From positions 1 to 18,271 of the forward strand of contig DASZKW010000045.1 in NCBI GenBank assembly GCA_035552775.1: a stretch of 18,271 nucleotides of DNA, in the 5' to 3' direction. This stretch comes from DASZKW01 sp035552775 (GTDB lineage: Bacteria; Actinomycetota; Acidimicrobiia; Acidimicrobiales; Palsa-688). The position numbers and the translations under genes were made by a program. The first letter of the stretch is position 1, and each line of letters opens with the position of its first letter. Shown piece after piece: positions 1 through 7,270 of this stretch. The notes beneath the pieces were generated by a model, which saw nothing but the letters and a program-made list of their open reading frames with translations, made no database searches and had not been told where the DNA came from.

Positions 1-130
1 GCCTGCACTACAACCATGTAAGTCCCTCAGTTGGCACAACACCCTGCCCGTCAGAGCCAGGCTGGAGCAGACAAAACCCAGCACTATCAAGCACAACCAC
101 CACGCCTCGCCCGCGCCTTACCCGATTACG

Positions 131-1492
131 GTGCGGAAAACGGGGCTAGCACCGGAACGATTCTCGGTAGCATCTGGCATCGAGACGGCCGAGGAAGGCA
201 TCGAGGCGGGGGAACGTCGGACGGACCGTCAGCGCCGGCCGCCCCGGACCCTGGTCGCCCAGTTGGGCGTCACCCCCGGCCGGGTGGTACGGGTGTGCGG
301 GTGGGCGGTCACCGACCCGACGACACCATCAGGGTCGGCCGTCGCCGACCACACGGGGACCGTCGCCCTCCTCGGGCCGGAGACCACGCCGCCGCGAGGT
401 TCGGCCATCGACGTCGTTGGTGCCGTCGTCGAGGACGGCTCGACCGGCGGCAGGGCGATGGTCGTGCAGAGCCTGGAGGTGGCCGGCCCGTCGGAGCCCG
501 AAGCGCCGCTCGGCGGGGCCGCGACCCTGGAGGAGCGCCTGGATTGGCGCTACCTGGACCTGCGGCGGGCGCCGGCCCGGTTGGTCTTCGAGGTCCAGAC
601 CACCTTGGAAAAAGCCATGCGAAAGGTGTGGGACGCACACGGCTTCGTCGAGTTGCACACGCCCAAGCTCATGGCCACCGGCCCGAGACCCGAGGAGCTG
701 TTTGCGCTCGACTACTTCGACGGCCGGGCGTGGTTGGCGCAGTCGCCCCAGTTCTACAAGCAGATGGCCATGGCCGCCGGCCTGGAGCGGGTCTTCGAGA
801 TCGGCCCGGTGTTTCGCGCCGAGGCGGCCCTCGACGGCCGCCACGCCACCGAGTTCACCAGCGTGGACGTCGAGATGGCGTGGATCGATTCCGAGGCCGA
901 CGTGATGGCCTTCGCCGAGGAGTGGATCTGTTACACCGTCGCCGCGGTGGCGGACCGCCACGGCGAGCAGATCGCGCAGTCGGGCCGGGGCCCGGTGGCA
1001 GCACTGCGTGCCCCGTTCCCCCGCGTCACTCTGGCCGAGGCCTGGGAAATTGCGCAGCGTTGCGGCCATCCGGGCGGTGAGGGCGACTTGGATCCCGATG
1101 CAGAGCGCAGCCTCGGCGACGCCATCGCCGACCAGCATGGGAGCGAGATGGTGTGGGTCACCGACTACCCGGCACCGCTGCGGCCCTTCTACCACATGGC
1201 TTCGAGTGAGGGCTCGCCACTCACCCGCAGCTTCGACCTGCTGTGGAAGGGGCTCGAGGTGGCGAGCGGCGCCCAGCGTGAGCACCGCCACGACCGCCTC
1301 GTGGCCCAAGCCCGTTCCCGCGAGCGCGCCCTCGGGCCCATCGGGCACTACCTCGACTTCTTCCGCTTCGGCTGCCCACCGCACGGCGGTTTTGGCTTCG
1401 GGCTGAACCGCCTCCTCATGTGCCTGCTGGGCTACGACGACCTGCGCGAGGTGACGTTGCTGCCGAGGGACCGCATCCGGCTGTCGCCCTAA
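131..1492 (+). CDS. aspS: Archaeal/eukaryotic-type aspartyl-tRNA synthetase (probably non-discriminating)
   Basis: Class II aminoacyl-tRNA synthetase that charges tRNA with aspartate in the cytosol. After a poorly conserved N-terminus there is an OB-fold anticodon-binding domain (about residues 45-130) and then the class II catalytic core. Motif 2 is seen as FEIGPVFRAE (about residues 222-231, Arg229) followed by RHATEFTSVDVEM; motif 3 is GFGFGLNRLL (Arg427), followed by PRDRIRLSP. The segment RPFYHM ... SGAQREH is typical of archaeal AspRS. The roughly 100-residue GAD insertion of standard bacterial AspRS is absent, so this is the compact archaeal/eukaryotic form. Such forms often also charge tRNA-Asn for GatCAB amidation; that activity is inferred. 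The GTG start has no clear Shine-Dalgarno and the first ~40 residues look unlike the family, so the true start may lie downstream. Nothing recognisable is seen in bases 1-130. Confidence 0.87.
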   Translation: MRKTGLAPERFSVASGIETAEEGIEAGERRTDRQRRPPRTLVAQLGVTPGRVVRVCGWAVTDPTTPSGSAVADHTGTVALLGPETTPPRGSAIDVVGAVVEDGSTGGRAMVVQSLEVAGPSEPEAPLGGAATLEERLDWRYLDLRRAPARLVFEVQTTLEKAMRKVWDAHGFVELHTPKLMATGPRPEELFALDYFDGRAWLAQSPQFYKQMAMAAGLERVFEIGPVFRAEAALDGRHATEFTSVDVEMAWIDSEADVMAFAEEWICYTVAAVADRHGEQIAQSGRGPVAALRAPFPRVTLAEAWEIAQRCGHPGGEGDLDPDAERSLGDAIADQHGSEMVWVTDYPAPLRPFYHMASSEGSPLTRSFDLLWKGLEVASGAQREHRHDRLVAQARSRERALGPIGHYLDFFRFGCPPHGGFGFGLNRLLMCLLGYDDLREVTLLPRDRIRLSP

Positions 1493-1607
1493 AGGACGGG
1501 ACTTTGCGCGGCGACCAGATGAATCAGGCGCGCCCGGTGGTTTTCGGTTACATTGCACCATTCGTGGGCGAGGTCGCTCAGCGGAACGTTTTCCAAGGGG
1601 GAGACTA

Positions 1608-2180
1608 ATGCGGCGACGTGTGCTGGTGGCGGCGCTCGGGGCGCTGGTGCTGGCGGGATGCGGGTCCACCACCAAGGTGAACTCCGGCACCAGCCCGGGC
1701 ACGACCATCGCGATCCAGATCCTGTCGTCCGACCGCTACCAGCCGGCGACGGTGACGGTCACGCCCGGCGAGAAGGTCGTGTTCAAGGTCTCCAACCACG
1801 CCACCGGGATCCACCAGTTCGTCCTCGGCGACACCACCGTCCAAGACAGCTACGAGAAGCTCATGATGGGCATGGGCTCGTCACCGATGGCGATGCCCGA
1901 CCAGTCGAACGTGTTGAGCCTCCAAGCGGGCCAGACCAAGCAGTTGGCCTGGACGGCTCCCACGACCGGGGGTGCCACGGTCATCTACGGCTCCCACGAG
2001 CCGGGCGACTACGCCAACGGCCTCAAGGGGCTCATCACCGTCACAGGCGGCACCGCCGGAGCGGCGACCTCGACGACCATGGGCAACATGGGGACGACCT
2101 CGACGACCATGGGCAACATGGGCGGTGGGACCTCCACCACCATGGGCAACATGGGCGGCATGACCTCCACCAGCGGCTGA
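1608..2180 (+). CDS. Cupredoxin-like lipoprotein with Met-rich repeat tail
   Basis: A 190-residue exported lipoprotein: basic start MRRR, hydrophobic segment and lipobox LAGC with Cys18 as the lipidation site. Residues ~34-147 form a cupredoxin-like beta domain (TVTVTPGEKVVFKVSN, then HQF with His69). The loop that normally carries three type-1 copper ligands reads SHEPGDYANGLKG: the expected Cys, His and Met positions are Ser129, Asp134 and Leu139. Classical blue-copper binding is therefore unlikely. A Met-rich stretch (MMGMGSSPMAM, residues 86-96) and a C-terminal tail with three TSTTMGNMG repeats could offer thioether ligands for Cu(I); that role is inferred. The ATG is chosen for its strong Shine-Dalgarno AGGGGGAG about 5 bases upstream. 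The next gene starts 22 bases after the stop, so they are probably co-transcribed. Confidence 0.8.
   Translation: MRRRVLVAALGALVLAGCGSTTKVNSGTSPGTTIAIQILSSDRYQPATVTVTPGEKVVFKVSNHATGIHQFVLGDTTVQDSYEKLMMGMGSSPMAMPDQSNVLSLQAGQTKQLAWTAPTTGGATVIYGSHEPGDYANGLKGLITVTGGTAGAATSTTMGNMGTTSTTMGNMGGGTSTTMGNMGGMTSTSG
2067..2156 (+). repeat. Three in-frame tandem repeats encoding the Met-rich tail
   Basis: Three near-identical units begin at 2067, 2097 and 2130 (periods 30 and 33 bases). Each carries the core accatgggcaacatggg and encodes TSTTMGNMG. The third differs by synonymous changes and a 3-base Gly insertion. Because the period is a multiple of three, gain or loss of units would change tail length without a frameshift. 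Confidence 0.9.
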
Positions 2181-2202
2181 AGCCGGGAGTAGCCTCGAAC
2201 GC

Positions 2203-3387
2203 GTGAAGGTCATCTGCACCTGCCTGCCCGGTTACGGGCACTTCTACCCCATGGTGCCGCTGGGGACCGCTCTGGTGGAGGCGGGCCACGAGGTGGTCTT
2301 TGCCACCGCGGAGGAGTTCTGCGCCAAGATCGAGGAGTTCGGCTTCGGCTCGTTCCCCGCCGGTATCAGCCTGGCCAGCCAGCTGGAGCAGGCCGGCGCC
2401 ACCATTCCCGAAGCGGCCATGCCCCCGGGCAAGGAGCGCTTCGAGTCGTTCGTCCCCCGGATGCTGGCCGGCGTGGCCGCCCCTCCCCGGGCCCGGGAGC
2501 TGCTGCCGTTCCTTCGCGATTGGCACCCCGACCTTCTTGTCCACGAGGAGACAGAGCTGGGCGGACCCGTGGCCGCCGCCGCCGCCGGAGTCCCCTGGGC
2601 CGACCAGGCGGTTGGCATCATGCGCCCCCTCTCCATGGCCCGCCTGGCGGGCCAGACGCTGGCTCCGCTGGCCGAAGAATGGGGCGTCGACATCGGACCC
2701 TACGCCGGGCTGTTCCGCTACCTCTACCTCGACGTGTGCCCTCCGAGCCTCCAGTCGCCGGAGATCGCCCAGATCGAAGTGGCCCACCTGATGAGCAACG
2801 TGGTGCCCGACGCCGGCGGGGACGGCCTGCCGGCGTGGATCGACCAACTCGACCAGAGCCGGCCCACCGTCTACGTCAGCCTGGGGACCATCTTCAACCA
2901 GGACCCCGGGGTGTTCGCCACCATCCTGGCCGGCCTCGGCAACGAGCACCTCAACCTCATCGTGACCCTCGGGCCTGGCGCTGATCCCGCCGTACTCGGG
3001 CCCCAGCCCGAGCACGTGCACGTCGAGGCGTTCATCCCCCAGGATCTCGTACTGCCCCGCTGCGACGTGGTGATCAACCAGGGGGGGACCGCCATCCTGT
3101 CCATACTGGGCCACGGGCGCCCCGTTCTCGTCCTGCCCCAGGGAGCCAACCAGTTCCACAACGCCGAGGCCTGCGTCGCCAGTGGGGCCGGACGCTGCCT
3201 CGTGGCCAGCCAGCTCGACTCGACCTCGGTGCGCACCGAGGTGCTACGCCTCCTCGACGACCCGAGCTACGCCGAGGCGGCCGGCGCGCTGGCCCGGGAG
3301 ATGGCGGACATGCCTCGTCCCGCCGACGGCGTGGCCCTCCTCGAGCGCCTCGTGGCGGACCACGCCCCGCTACTGGGATCACGGTGA
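2203..3387 (+). CDS. GT1-family (UDP-glycosyltransferase/MGT-like) glycosyltransferase
   Basis: A 394-residue GT-B glycosyltransferase, close to the usual size for bacterial natural-product GT1 enzymes, expected to move a sugar from a nucleotide donor to a small acceptor in the cytosol. The N-terminal acceptor domain begins KVICTCLPGYGHFYPMVPLG, with the family GHxxP motif and probable catalytic base His13. The donor domain starts near residue 225 (VYVSLGT) and holds the donor-binding stretch CDVVINQGGTAILSILGHG ... LPQGANQFHNA. The usual diphosphate-binding His of the HGG motif is Gln293 here, while the downstream Q-F-x-N-A is kept. GTG start at 2203; the stop overlaps the next gene's GTG by 4 bases, so translation is probably coupled. 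The acceptor is unknown; an aromatic or peptide product made nearby is only a suggestion. Confidence 0.87.
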   Translation: MKVICTCLPGYGHFYPMVPLGTALVEAGHEVVFATAEEFCAKIEEFGFGSFPAGISLASQLEQAGATIPEAAMPPGKERFESFVPRMLAGVAAPPRARELLPFLRDWHPDLLVHEETELGGPVAAAAAGVPWADQAVGIMRPLSMARLAGQTLAPLAEEWGVDIGPYAGLFRYLYLDVCPPSLQSPEIAQIEVAHLMSNVVPDAGGDGLPAWIDQLDQSRPTVYVSLGTIFNQDPGVFATILAGLGNEHLNLIVTLGPGADPAVLGPQPEHVHVEAFIPQDLVLPRCDVVINQGGTAILSILGHGRPVLVLPQGANQFHNAEACVASGAGRCLVASQLDSTSVRTEVLRLLDDPSYAEAAGALAREMADMPRPADGVALLERLVADHAPLLGSR

Positions 3388-4805
3388 GCATCCCCGCGAC
3401 CGAGGCGGTCGCCCACGGGCCGCTGGCCGACATCGACGATGACGCCGTCCCGGTCATGCACACAGACATCCCCGGGCCGCGCTCGGCCGAGCTGTGGGAG
3501 CGCGATGCGCGCCACCACGCCTCCAACTCGTCGCCGCCGGCCCAGCTCCTGCGCCTGGTGATGACCGACGGGCGGGGGGCTATCGTCCGCGACGCAGACG
3601 GCAACGTGTTCATCGACCTGTCGTCGGGGGTGGTGGTCACCAACCTCGGGCACTCGCCGGGCCCGGTGGTCGACGCCCTGCGCGACGAGCTCGGTCGCCT
3701 CATGCACTTCTTCGACTTTGCCACGCCTGCCCGGGCGACCTTCTTCGAGGCCTTGGCTCGCACCCTTCCCCCGAGCCTGCAGACGTTCCAGATGTACACC
3801 ACCGGCAGCGAGGCAGTGGAGGCCGCCATCCGCCTGGCCAAGTCCTACACCGGCAACTACGAGGTCGTCGCGTTCCACCGGGCCTGGCACGGCAGGACCC
3901 ACGGCTCCATGTCGCTCATGGGGGCGTCGCCGCTCAAGCACGGCTACGGCCCCTACGCCCCCGGGGTCATCCGTAGCTTCAACGCCTACTGCTACCGCTG
4001 TCCCCTCGGCCTTCGCCGGGAATCGTGCGAGGTGGCCTGCGCCCGCTCGGTGGACCGCCTCTACGACGAAGCCGGCGAGGGCAGGCTGGCGGCGGTGATC
4101 ATCGAGCCCGTGCAGGGGGTCGGGGGGGTCATCCCCCATCCCCCCGAGTTCCTCGCCCACCTGCGCGACTTCTGCGACCGGACCGGGGCGCTGCTCATCT
4201 TCGACGAGGTGCTCACCGGGGCGGGCCGCACCGGCACCATGTGGGCGTTCGAGCGTTCGGGGGTCGTCCCTGATGTGATGATCGCCGGTAAGGGCCTGGG
4301 TTCGGGATACCCGCTGTCGTTCATCGCCAGCCGCCGCGAGGTCCTCGACGCCGGGCCGTTCGGCCGGCCCGGAGCAGGCGCCTCCACCTTTGCCAGCGGC
4401 AACCTCGCCTGCGCGGCAGGAGCCGCCACCCTGGGCATGCTCGCCGACGGGTCGGTGCTCGAAAACGCGGCCCGGGTGGGCGACGCCATGCTGGGGGCCC
4501 TGCGCGACGTCCAGGCTCGCCACCGCCTCGTGGGCGACGTGCGCGGCGTCGGGCTGCTGATCGGGGTCGAGCTCGTCGCAGACCGGGACACCAAGTCCCG
4601 TCCCCCACCGGAGATCCCTCGCCGGCTCCTGGTAGCCCTGGCCCGGCGTGGCGTGCTCACGAGCGGGGCGGGGCCGGTGCTGCGCATCACCCCCCCGCTG
4701 GTCATCTCCGAACGGATGGCCCTGAAGGCGGTGGCCCTGCTCGACGACGCCCTGAGCGAGGTGGAGGGCGATGCCGGCGGCGGAGCGCCGGCGGGCGCGC
4801 AGTGA
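3384..4805 (+). CDS. Class III PLP-dependent aminotransferase
   Basis: A 473-residue fold-type I, class III aminotransferase (the family of 4-aminobutyrate, ornithine and beta-alanine transaminases), expected to exchange an amino group between an omega-amine or amino acid and a keto acid or aldehyde using PLP. Visible landmarks are TTGSEAVEAAIRLAKSY (phosphate-binding GSE), HRAWHGRTHG, DEVLTGAGRTG (Asp pairing with the PLP ring nitrogen) and AGKGLGSGYPLS with Lys303 as the Schiff-base lysine. A four-Cys patch YCYRCPLGLRRESCEVAC (Cys203, 206, 215, 219) also occurs in one branch of this family and may be structural. It starts inside the previous gene's stop (GTGA) and overlaps the next start likewise. 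The substrate is not readable; sugar aminotransferases normally belong to a different class, which argues against an aminosugar role with the neighbouring glycosyltransferase. Confidence 0.9.
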   Translation: MSIPATEAVAHGPLADIDDDAVPVMHTDIPGPRSAELWERDARHHASNSSPPAQLLRLVMTDGRGAIVRDADGNVFIDLSSGVVVTNLGHSPGPVVDALRDELGRLMHFFDFATPARATFFEALARTLPPSLQTFQMYTTGSEAVEAAIRLAKSYTGNYEVVAFHRAWHGRTHGSMSLMGASPLKHGYGPYAPGVIRSFNAYCYRCPLGLRRESCEVACARSVDRLYDEAGEGRLAAVIIEPVQGVGGVIPHPPEFLAHLRDFCDRTGALLIFDEVLTGAGRTGTMWAFERSGVVPDVMIAGKGLGSGYPLSFIASRREVLDAGPFGRPGAGASTFASGNLACAAGAATLGMLADGSVLENAARVGDAMLGALRDVQARHRLVGDVRGVGLLIGVELVADRDTKSRPPPEIPRRLLVALARRGVLTSGAGPVLRITPPLVISERMALKAVALLDDALSEVEGDAGGGAPAGAQ

Positions 4806-5269
4806 CAGACATCATCGAGGGCGCCCACCACGTCGGGATCACCGTCGCCGACATGGAGCGGTCGTCGGCGTTCTGGGGGGCGCTGCTCGGCGCCGAGCCC
4901 ACCGCCACCGAGCACCTCGCCGGCCCTGGCCTGGGACGGCTCGTCGGCTACCCGTCGGTGCGCATGGAGCGCCGCTGGGTGGAGGCGCCAGGCGGGCCGG
5001 TCGTCGAGTTGCTGCGCTACTTGGACCGCGACGAGGCCCCCTACGACCCGGGCACCGCCCACCCCGGAAACGTCCACGTGTGCCTGGCGGTCTCCGACGT
5101 CCCCGCCGCCCACGCCCACGCCCTGGCCTGCGGTGCCACCGGCGTCGGCGACGGCTGGATCGAGGTGCCCGCCGGGCCCAACGCCGGGGCCCGCATCGCC
5201 TACGTGCGCGGCCCTGACGGCGTCACCGTCGAGCTGTTCGAGAAGCCGAAGCCCCGCGCACAGTGGTAA
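4802..5269 (+). CDS. VOC-superfamily (glyoxalase/bleomycin-resistance fold) metalloprotein
   Basis: A 155-residue protein with two paired beta-alpha-beta-beta-beta modules of the vicinal-oxygen-chelate fold. The four expected metal ligands are visible: His in GAHHVGITVADM, Glu in VVELLRY, His in NVHVCLAV and Glu in VTVELFEKP. The C-terminal signature YVRGPDGVTVELFEKP is typical of glyoxalase/epimerase/dioxygenase members. The reaction cannot be told from sequence; lactoylglutathione-lyase-like, epimerase, ring-cleavage and drug-binding members share this pattern. The GTG start overlaps the aminotransferase stop (GTGA), making this the last gene of a coupled three- or four-gene operon. No clear terminator directly follows; the large hairpin at 5346-5441 is the nearest structure. 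Confidence 0.85.
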   Translation: MTDIIEGAHHVGITVADMERSSAFWGALLGAEPTATEHLAGPGLGRLVGYPSVRMERRWVEAPGGPVVELLRYLDRDEAPYDPGTAHPGNVHVCLAVSDVPAAHAHALACGATGVGDGWIEVPAGPNAGARIAYVRGPDGVTVELFEKPKPRAQW

Positions 5270-5345
5270 GACAACGCCGTTATCCCAACGGGACGACAGT
5301 GATCGCCTGATGACTGATCTCACCGCCGTTGCCGCTTGACTTACA

Positions 5346-5441
5346 AAGGCGAGCGTTGCTACGTCGACAATGCTCTCGCCGGCTCAGACGGTTAACCTGG
5401 ACCTTCGTTCCTCGGGGAGTCGACGTAGCAACGCTCGCCTT
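5346..5441. repeat. Perfect 23-bp inverted repeat with 50-base spacer
   Basis: Arms 5346-5368 and 5419-5441 are exact reverse complements (outer end aaggcgagcgttgctacg, inner end gtcgac); pairing stops at both ends. The 50-base spacer shows no gene. There is no T-run after the right arm, so it is not a classical intrinsic terminator. It may be a palindromic mobile repeat (MITE/REP-like), a transposon-end relic, or a structured RNA element between the VOC gene and the beta-helix gene. Confidence 0.95.
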
Positions 5442-5454
5442 GGTAGGCACGCGC

Positions 5455-5483
5455 TTGCATGAACGGGCAGCGACTGGTGTAAT
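5455..5483 (+). promoter_or_regulatory. Candidate sigma-70-type promoter for the beta-helix gene
   Basis: A -35-like TTGCAT (5455-5460), a 17-base spacer and a -10-like TGTAAT (5478-5483, five of six consensus bases). It lies about 125 bases upstream of the ATG at 5610, just after the inverted repeat. The -35 match is weak. Confidence 0.4.
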
Positions 5484-5609
5484 GTACCGAGAGGCGCGAA
5501 TTGAGGGATTTATTGCGTCTCGGGTGCTGGGGGAAGGACATCGTGTCCGAAGGTTCTCCCGCGCCTGCTCAGCCACACATCCATTGCCACTCTAAGAGAA
5601 GGGTCCTTT

Positions 5610-7028
5610 ATGTTCAGTTTACGGCGTGGTACGATTGCCGTGCCTTTCGTCCTGATGATCGCAGGCGCAGGCATGGTCGGCACCGCCTCGGCAGATCCCG
5701 GTGGTGTCCCCAACTCCCACGGCAACGGGTTCGGACGTCCCCAGGTGCTCCAGTGCGGGGCGCAGGTCACCCGCAGCACCAAGCTGGCTGCTGACATCGG
5801 GCCGTGCGTCGGGACCGACGGCATCGACGTCGTCGCCTCGGGGATCCGCCTCGACCTGAACGGCCACACCATCACGGGAGCCGACACCACCAACAGCACC
5901 AACGTCGAGCAGATCGGCGTAAGGCTGGCCAACGTCCACGGCGTGGATGTGAGCGGCCCGGGTACAATCACCAAGTTCGACGCCGGCGTCGGCGTCACCG
6001 GTGGCGGCGGGAACCTCATCAGGGGGCTCACGGTGCACGACAACATCTCGCACGTGACCTTCACCGGCGGTGTGAACCCGTTGGACCCGGAGGCCACCGC
6101 CTGCAACTGGGGCGACGGCATCGCCACCGACAACTCCTCCCACAACACCATCACCCATAACACGGCGATCCACAACGGTCCCTTCGGAGGCATCTCCCTG
6201 GTGGACGCGTCCACGTCCAACACCGTGTCGGACAACAGCACTAGTGACCAGACGGTCGCCAACTCGGTCCCCGACACCGACAATGACAACGACGCCACGA
6301 ACCCTGAGACCAGGGCCACGGGCGATTCGGACGACGCCGGCCCATGCGGGCCCTTCGGCGCCAACACCACGGGTCCGGGTCGCGAGTACCAGGACATCGG
6401 TATCCGCATGGAGGGCCCGGGTGCGGCCAACAACGTCGTCACCAACAACAAGGTGACGGGCAGCGACCTCGACGGCATCAGCATTTTCGACAACATCTGC
6501 ACCAACAACACCCGCAACGTGCCCCCGACGGCGCCCAACACCGGCAACCTCGTCGAGCACAACACGGTCACGGACAACGGCTTCGCGCCCGGTGCGTACC
6601 GCGACGGCATCGCCGTCCTGCAGCAGGGTCCGGCTGGTGTCGTCTGCGTACCCTCGGACAACAGCATCGTTGACAACTTGTCCAGCGGCAACTCCCGGGA
6701 CGGCATCTTCATGGGTGGCCGGGACAGCCACAACAACACCATCAACAACAACACGGTTGTCAACAACGGGTCGCCGGGGAGCAGTGGGGATGGCATCCAG
6801 CTCACGGGTCCGTCTTCGTACACCATCACGAACCCCGACGGTTCCAAGACGGTGGTCCCACTGGACGGGTCGAACCACAACACCCTCATCGGCAACGTGG
6901 GACACGGCAACCTCCACGACGACGGCTTCGACGGCACCCCCGGCTGTGACAGCAACAACTGGGCGAACAACATTTTCGTCACCGTCAACCAGACCTGCGT
7001 CGATCCCAGCGCCACCGTGGTGCCGTGA
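5610..7028 (+). CDS. Secreted right-handed parallel beta-helix protein
   Basis: A 472-residue exported protein. It opens with a Sec signal peptide (MFSLRRG, hydrophobic core to about residue 24, probable cleavage GTASA|DP after residue 28). The mature part is rich in Asn, Asp, Thr and Gly and consists of PbH1/NosD-type coils, e.g. LDLNGHTITG, NNLIRGLTVHDN-like turns, NNKVTGSDLDGISIF and DGIFMGGRDSHNNTINNNT. This is the asparagine-ladder pattern of right-handed parallel beta-helices, seen in polysaccharide lyases, epimerases and surface proteins. No sortase motif, C-terminal transmembrane anchor or catalytic signature is seen, so a released or loosely attached carbohydrate-related protein is the safest reading. 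The ATG is chosen for its Shine-Dalgarno AGAAGGG and intact signal peptide. It has its own promoter candidate and a strong terminator, so it is probably a single-gene unit. Confidence 0.85.
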   Translation: MFSLRRGTIAVPFVLMIAGAGMVGTASADPGGVPNSHGNGFGRPQVLQCGAQVTRSTKLAADIGPCVGTDGIDVVASGIRLDLNGHTITGADTTNSTNVEQIGVRLANVHGVDVSGPGTITKFDAGVGVTGGGGNLIRGLTVHDNISHVTFTGGVNPLDPEATACNWGDGIATDNSSHNTITHNTAIHNGPFGGISLVDASTSNTVSDNSTSDQTVANSVPDTDNDNDATNPETRATGDSDDAGPCGPFGANTTGPGREYQDIGIRMEGPGAANNVVTNNKVTGSDLDGISIFDNICTNNTRNVPPTAPNTGNLVEHNTVTDNGFAPGAYRDGIAVLQQGPAGVVCVPSDNSIVDNLSSGNSRDGIFMGGRDSHNNTINNNTVVNNGSPGSSGDGIQLTGPSSYTITNPDGSKTVVPLDGSNHNTLIGNVGHGNLHDDGFDGTPGCDSNNWANNIFVTVNQTCVDPSATVVP

Positions 7029-7066
7029 GCCGGCGGCGGTAGCGCAGCACCGTACCTGAAGCAAAG

Positions 7067-7106
7067 CCGAGAGCCCGGCCCTTTTAACAGGGGCCGGGCT
7101 CTTCGG
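7067..7106 (+). terminator. Strong hairpin terminator after the beta-helix gene
   Basis: Left arm ccgagagcccggccc pairs with right arm gggccgggctcttcgg apart from one bulged base, around the loop ttttaacagg. It starts 38 bases after the stop at 7028. The following T-run is poor (ttgt), as is common in GC-rich actinobacteria. It separates the beta-helix gene from the biosynthetic operon. Confidence 0.75.
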
Positions 7107-7127
7107 TTGTCGGGGCTGTCGGCGATT

Positions 7128-7167
7128 GGTAAATGTCAATGACACCTACTTCCACATCGGTAAATGT
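7128..7167. repeat. Direct repeats ggtaaatgt flanking a TGTCA-A-TGACA palindrome
   Basis: ggtaaatgt occurs at 7128-7136 and 7159-7167 (31-base period). Overlapping the first copy, tgtcaatgaca (7134-7144) is a palindrome with one central base. It lies about 105 bases upstream of the chorismate lyase start, in an AT-richer patch. It may be an operator for the downstream operon or a remnant of a transposon end. Confidence 0.55.
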
Positions 7168-7270
7168 AAAACGCATCTAGAGGTACGCGGCGCAGGCGCA
7201 AGTGGTCCAAAGGCCGGCCCCTGCATTAGCTTCTTGATGCTCCTAAGCTTGGCGAACGAGGGGGAGTTCT

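Larger units (their letters stand above)
5270..5609. other. Intergenic region with hairpin and promoter
   Basis: No convincing gene. It is visibly less GC-biased than its neighbours. It holds a perfect 23-bp inverted repeat (5346-5441), a sigma-70-like promoter candidate (5455-5483) and about 125 bases of leader before the beta-helix gene, ending in a Shine-Dalgarno AGAAGGG at about 5595-5601. A short open frame at 5329-5595 crosses the hairpin but shows no family features. Confidence 0.6.

Noticed and set aside
31..1080. Long open frame overlapping the AspRS gene in another frame
   Set aside because: Arg/Gly/Pro-rich translation without any family pattern; the AspRS motifs lie in the other frame over the same bases.
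5329..5595. Small 88-residue open frame across the inverted repeat
   Set aside because: No Shine-Dalgarno, no family features, and composition follows the hairpin; probably chance.
5510..7145. Two long minus-strand open frames opposite the beta-helix gene
   Set aside because: Antisense shadows: low-complexity translations, while the plus strand has a signal peptide, beta-helix repeats, Shine-Dalgarno and terminator.
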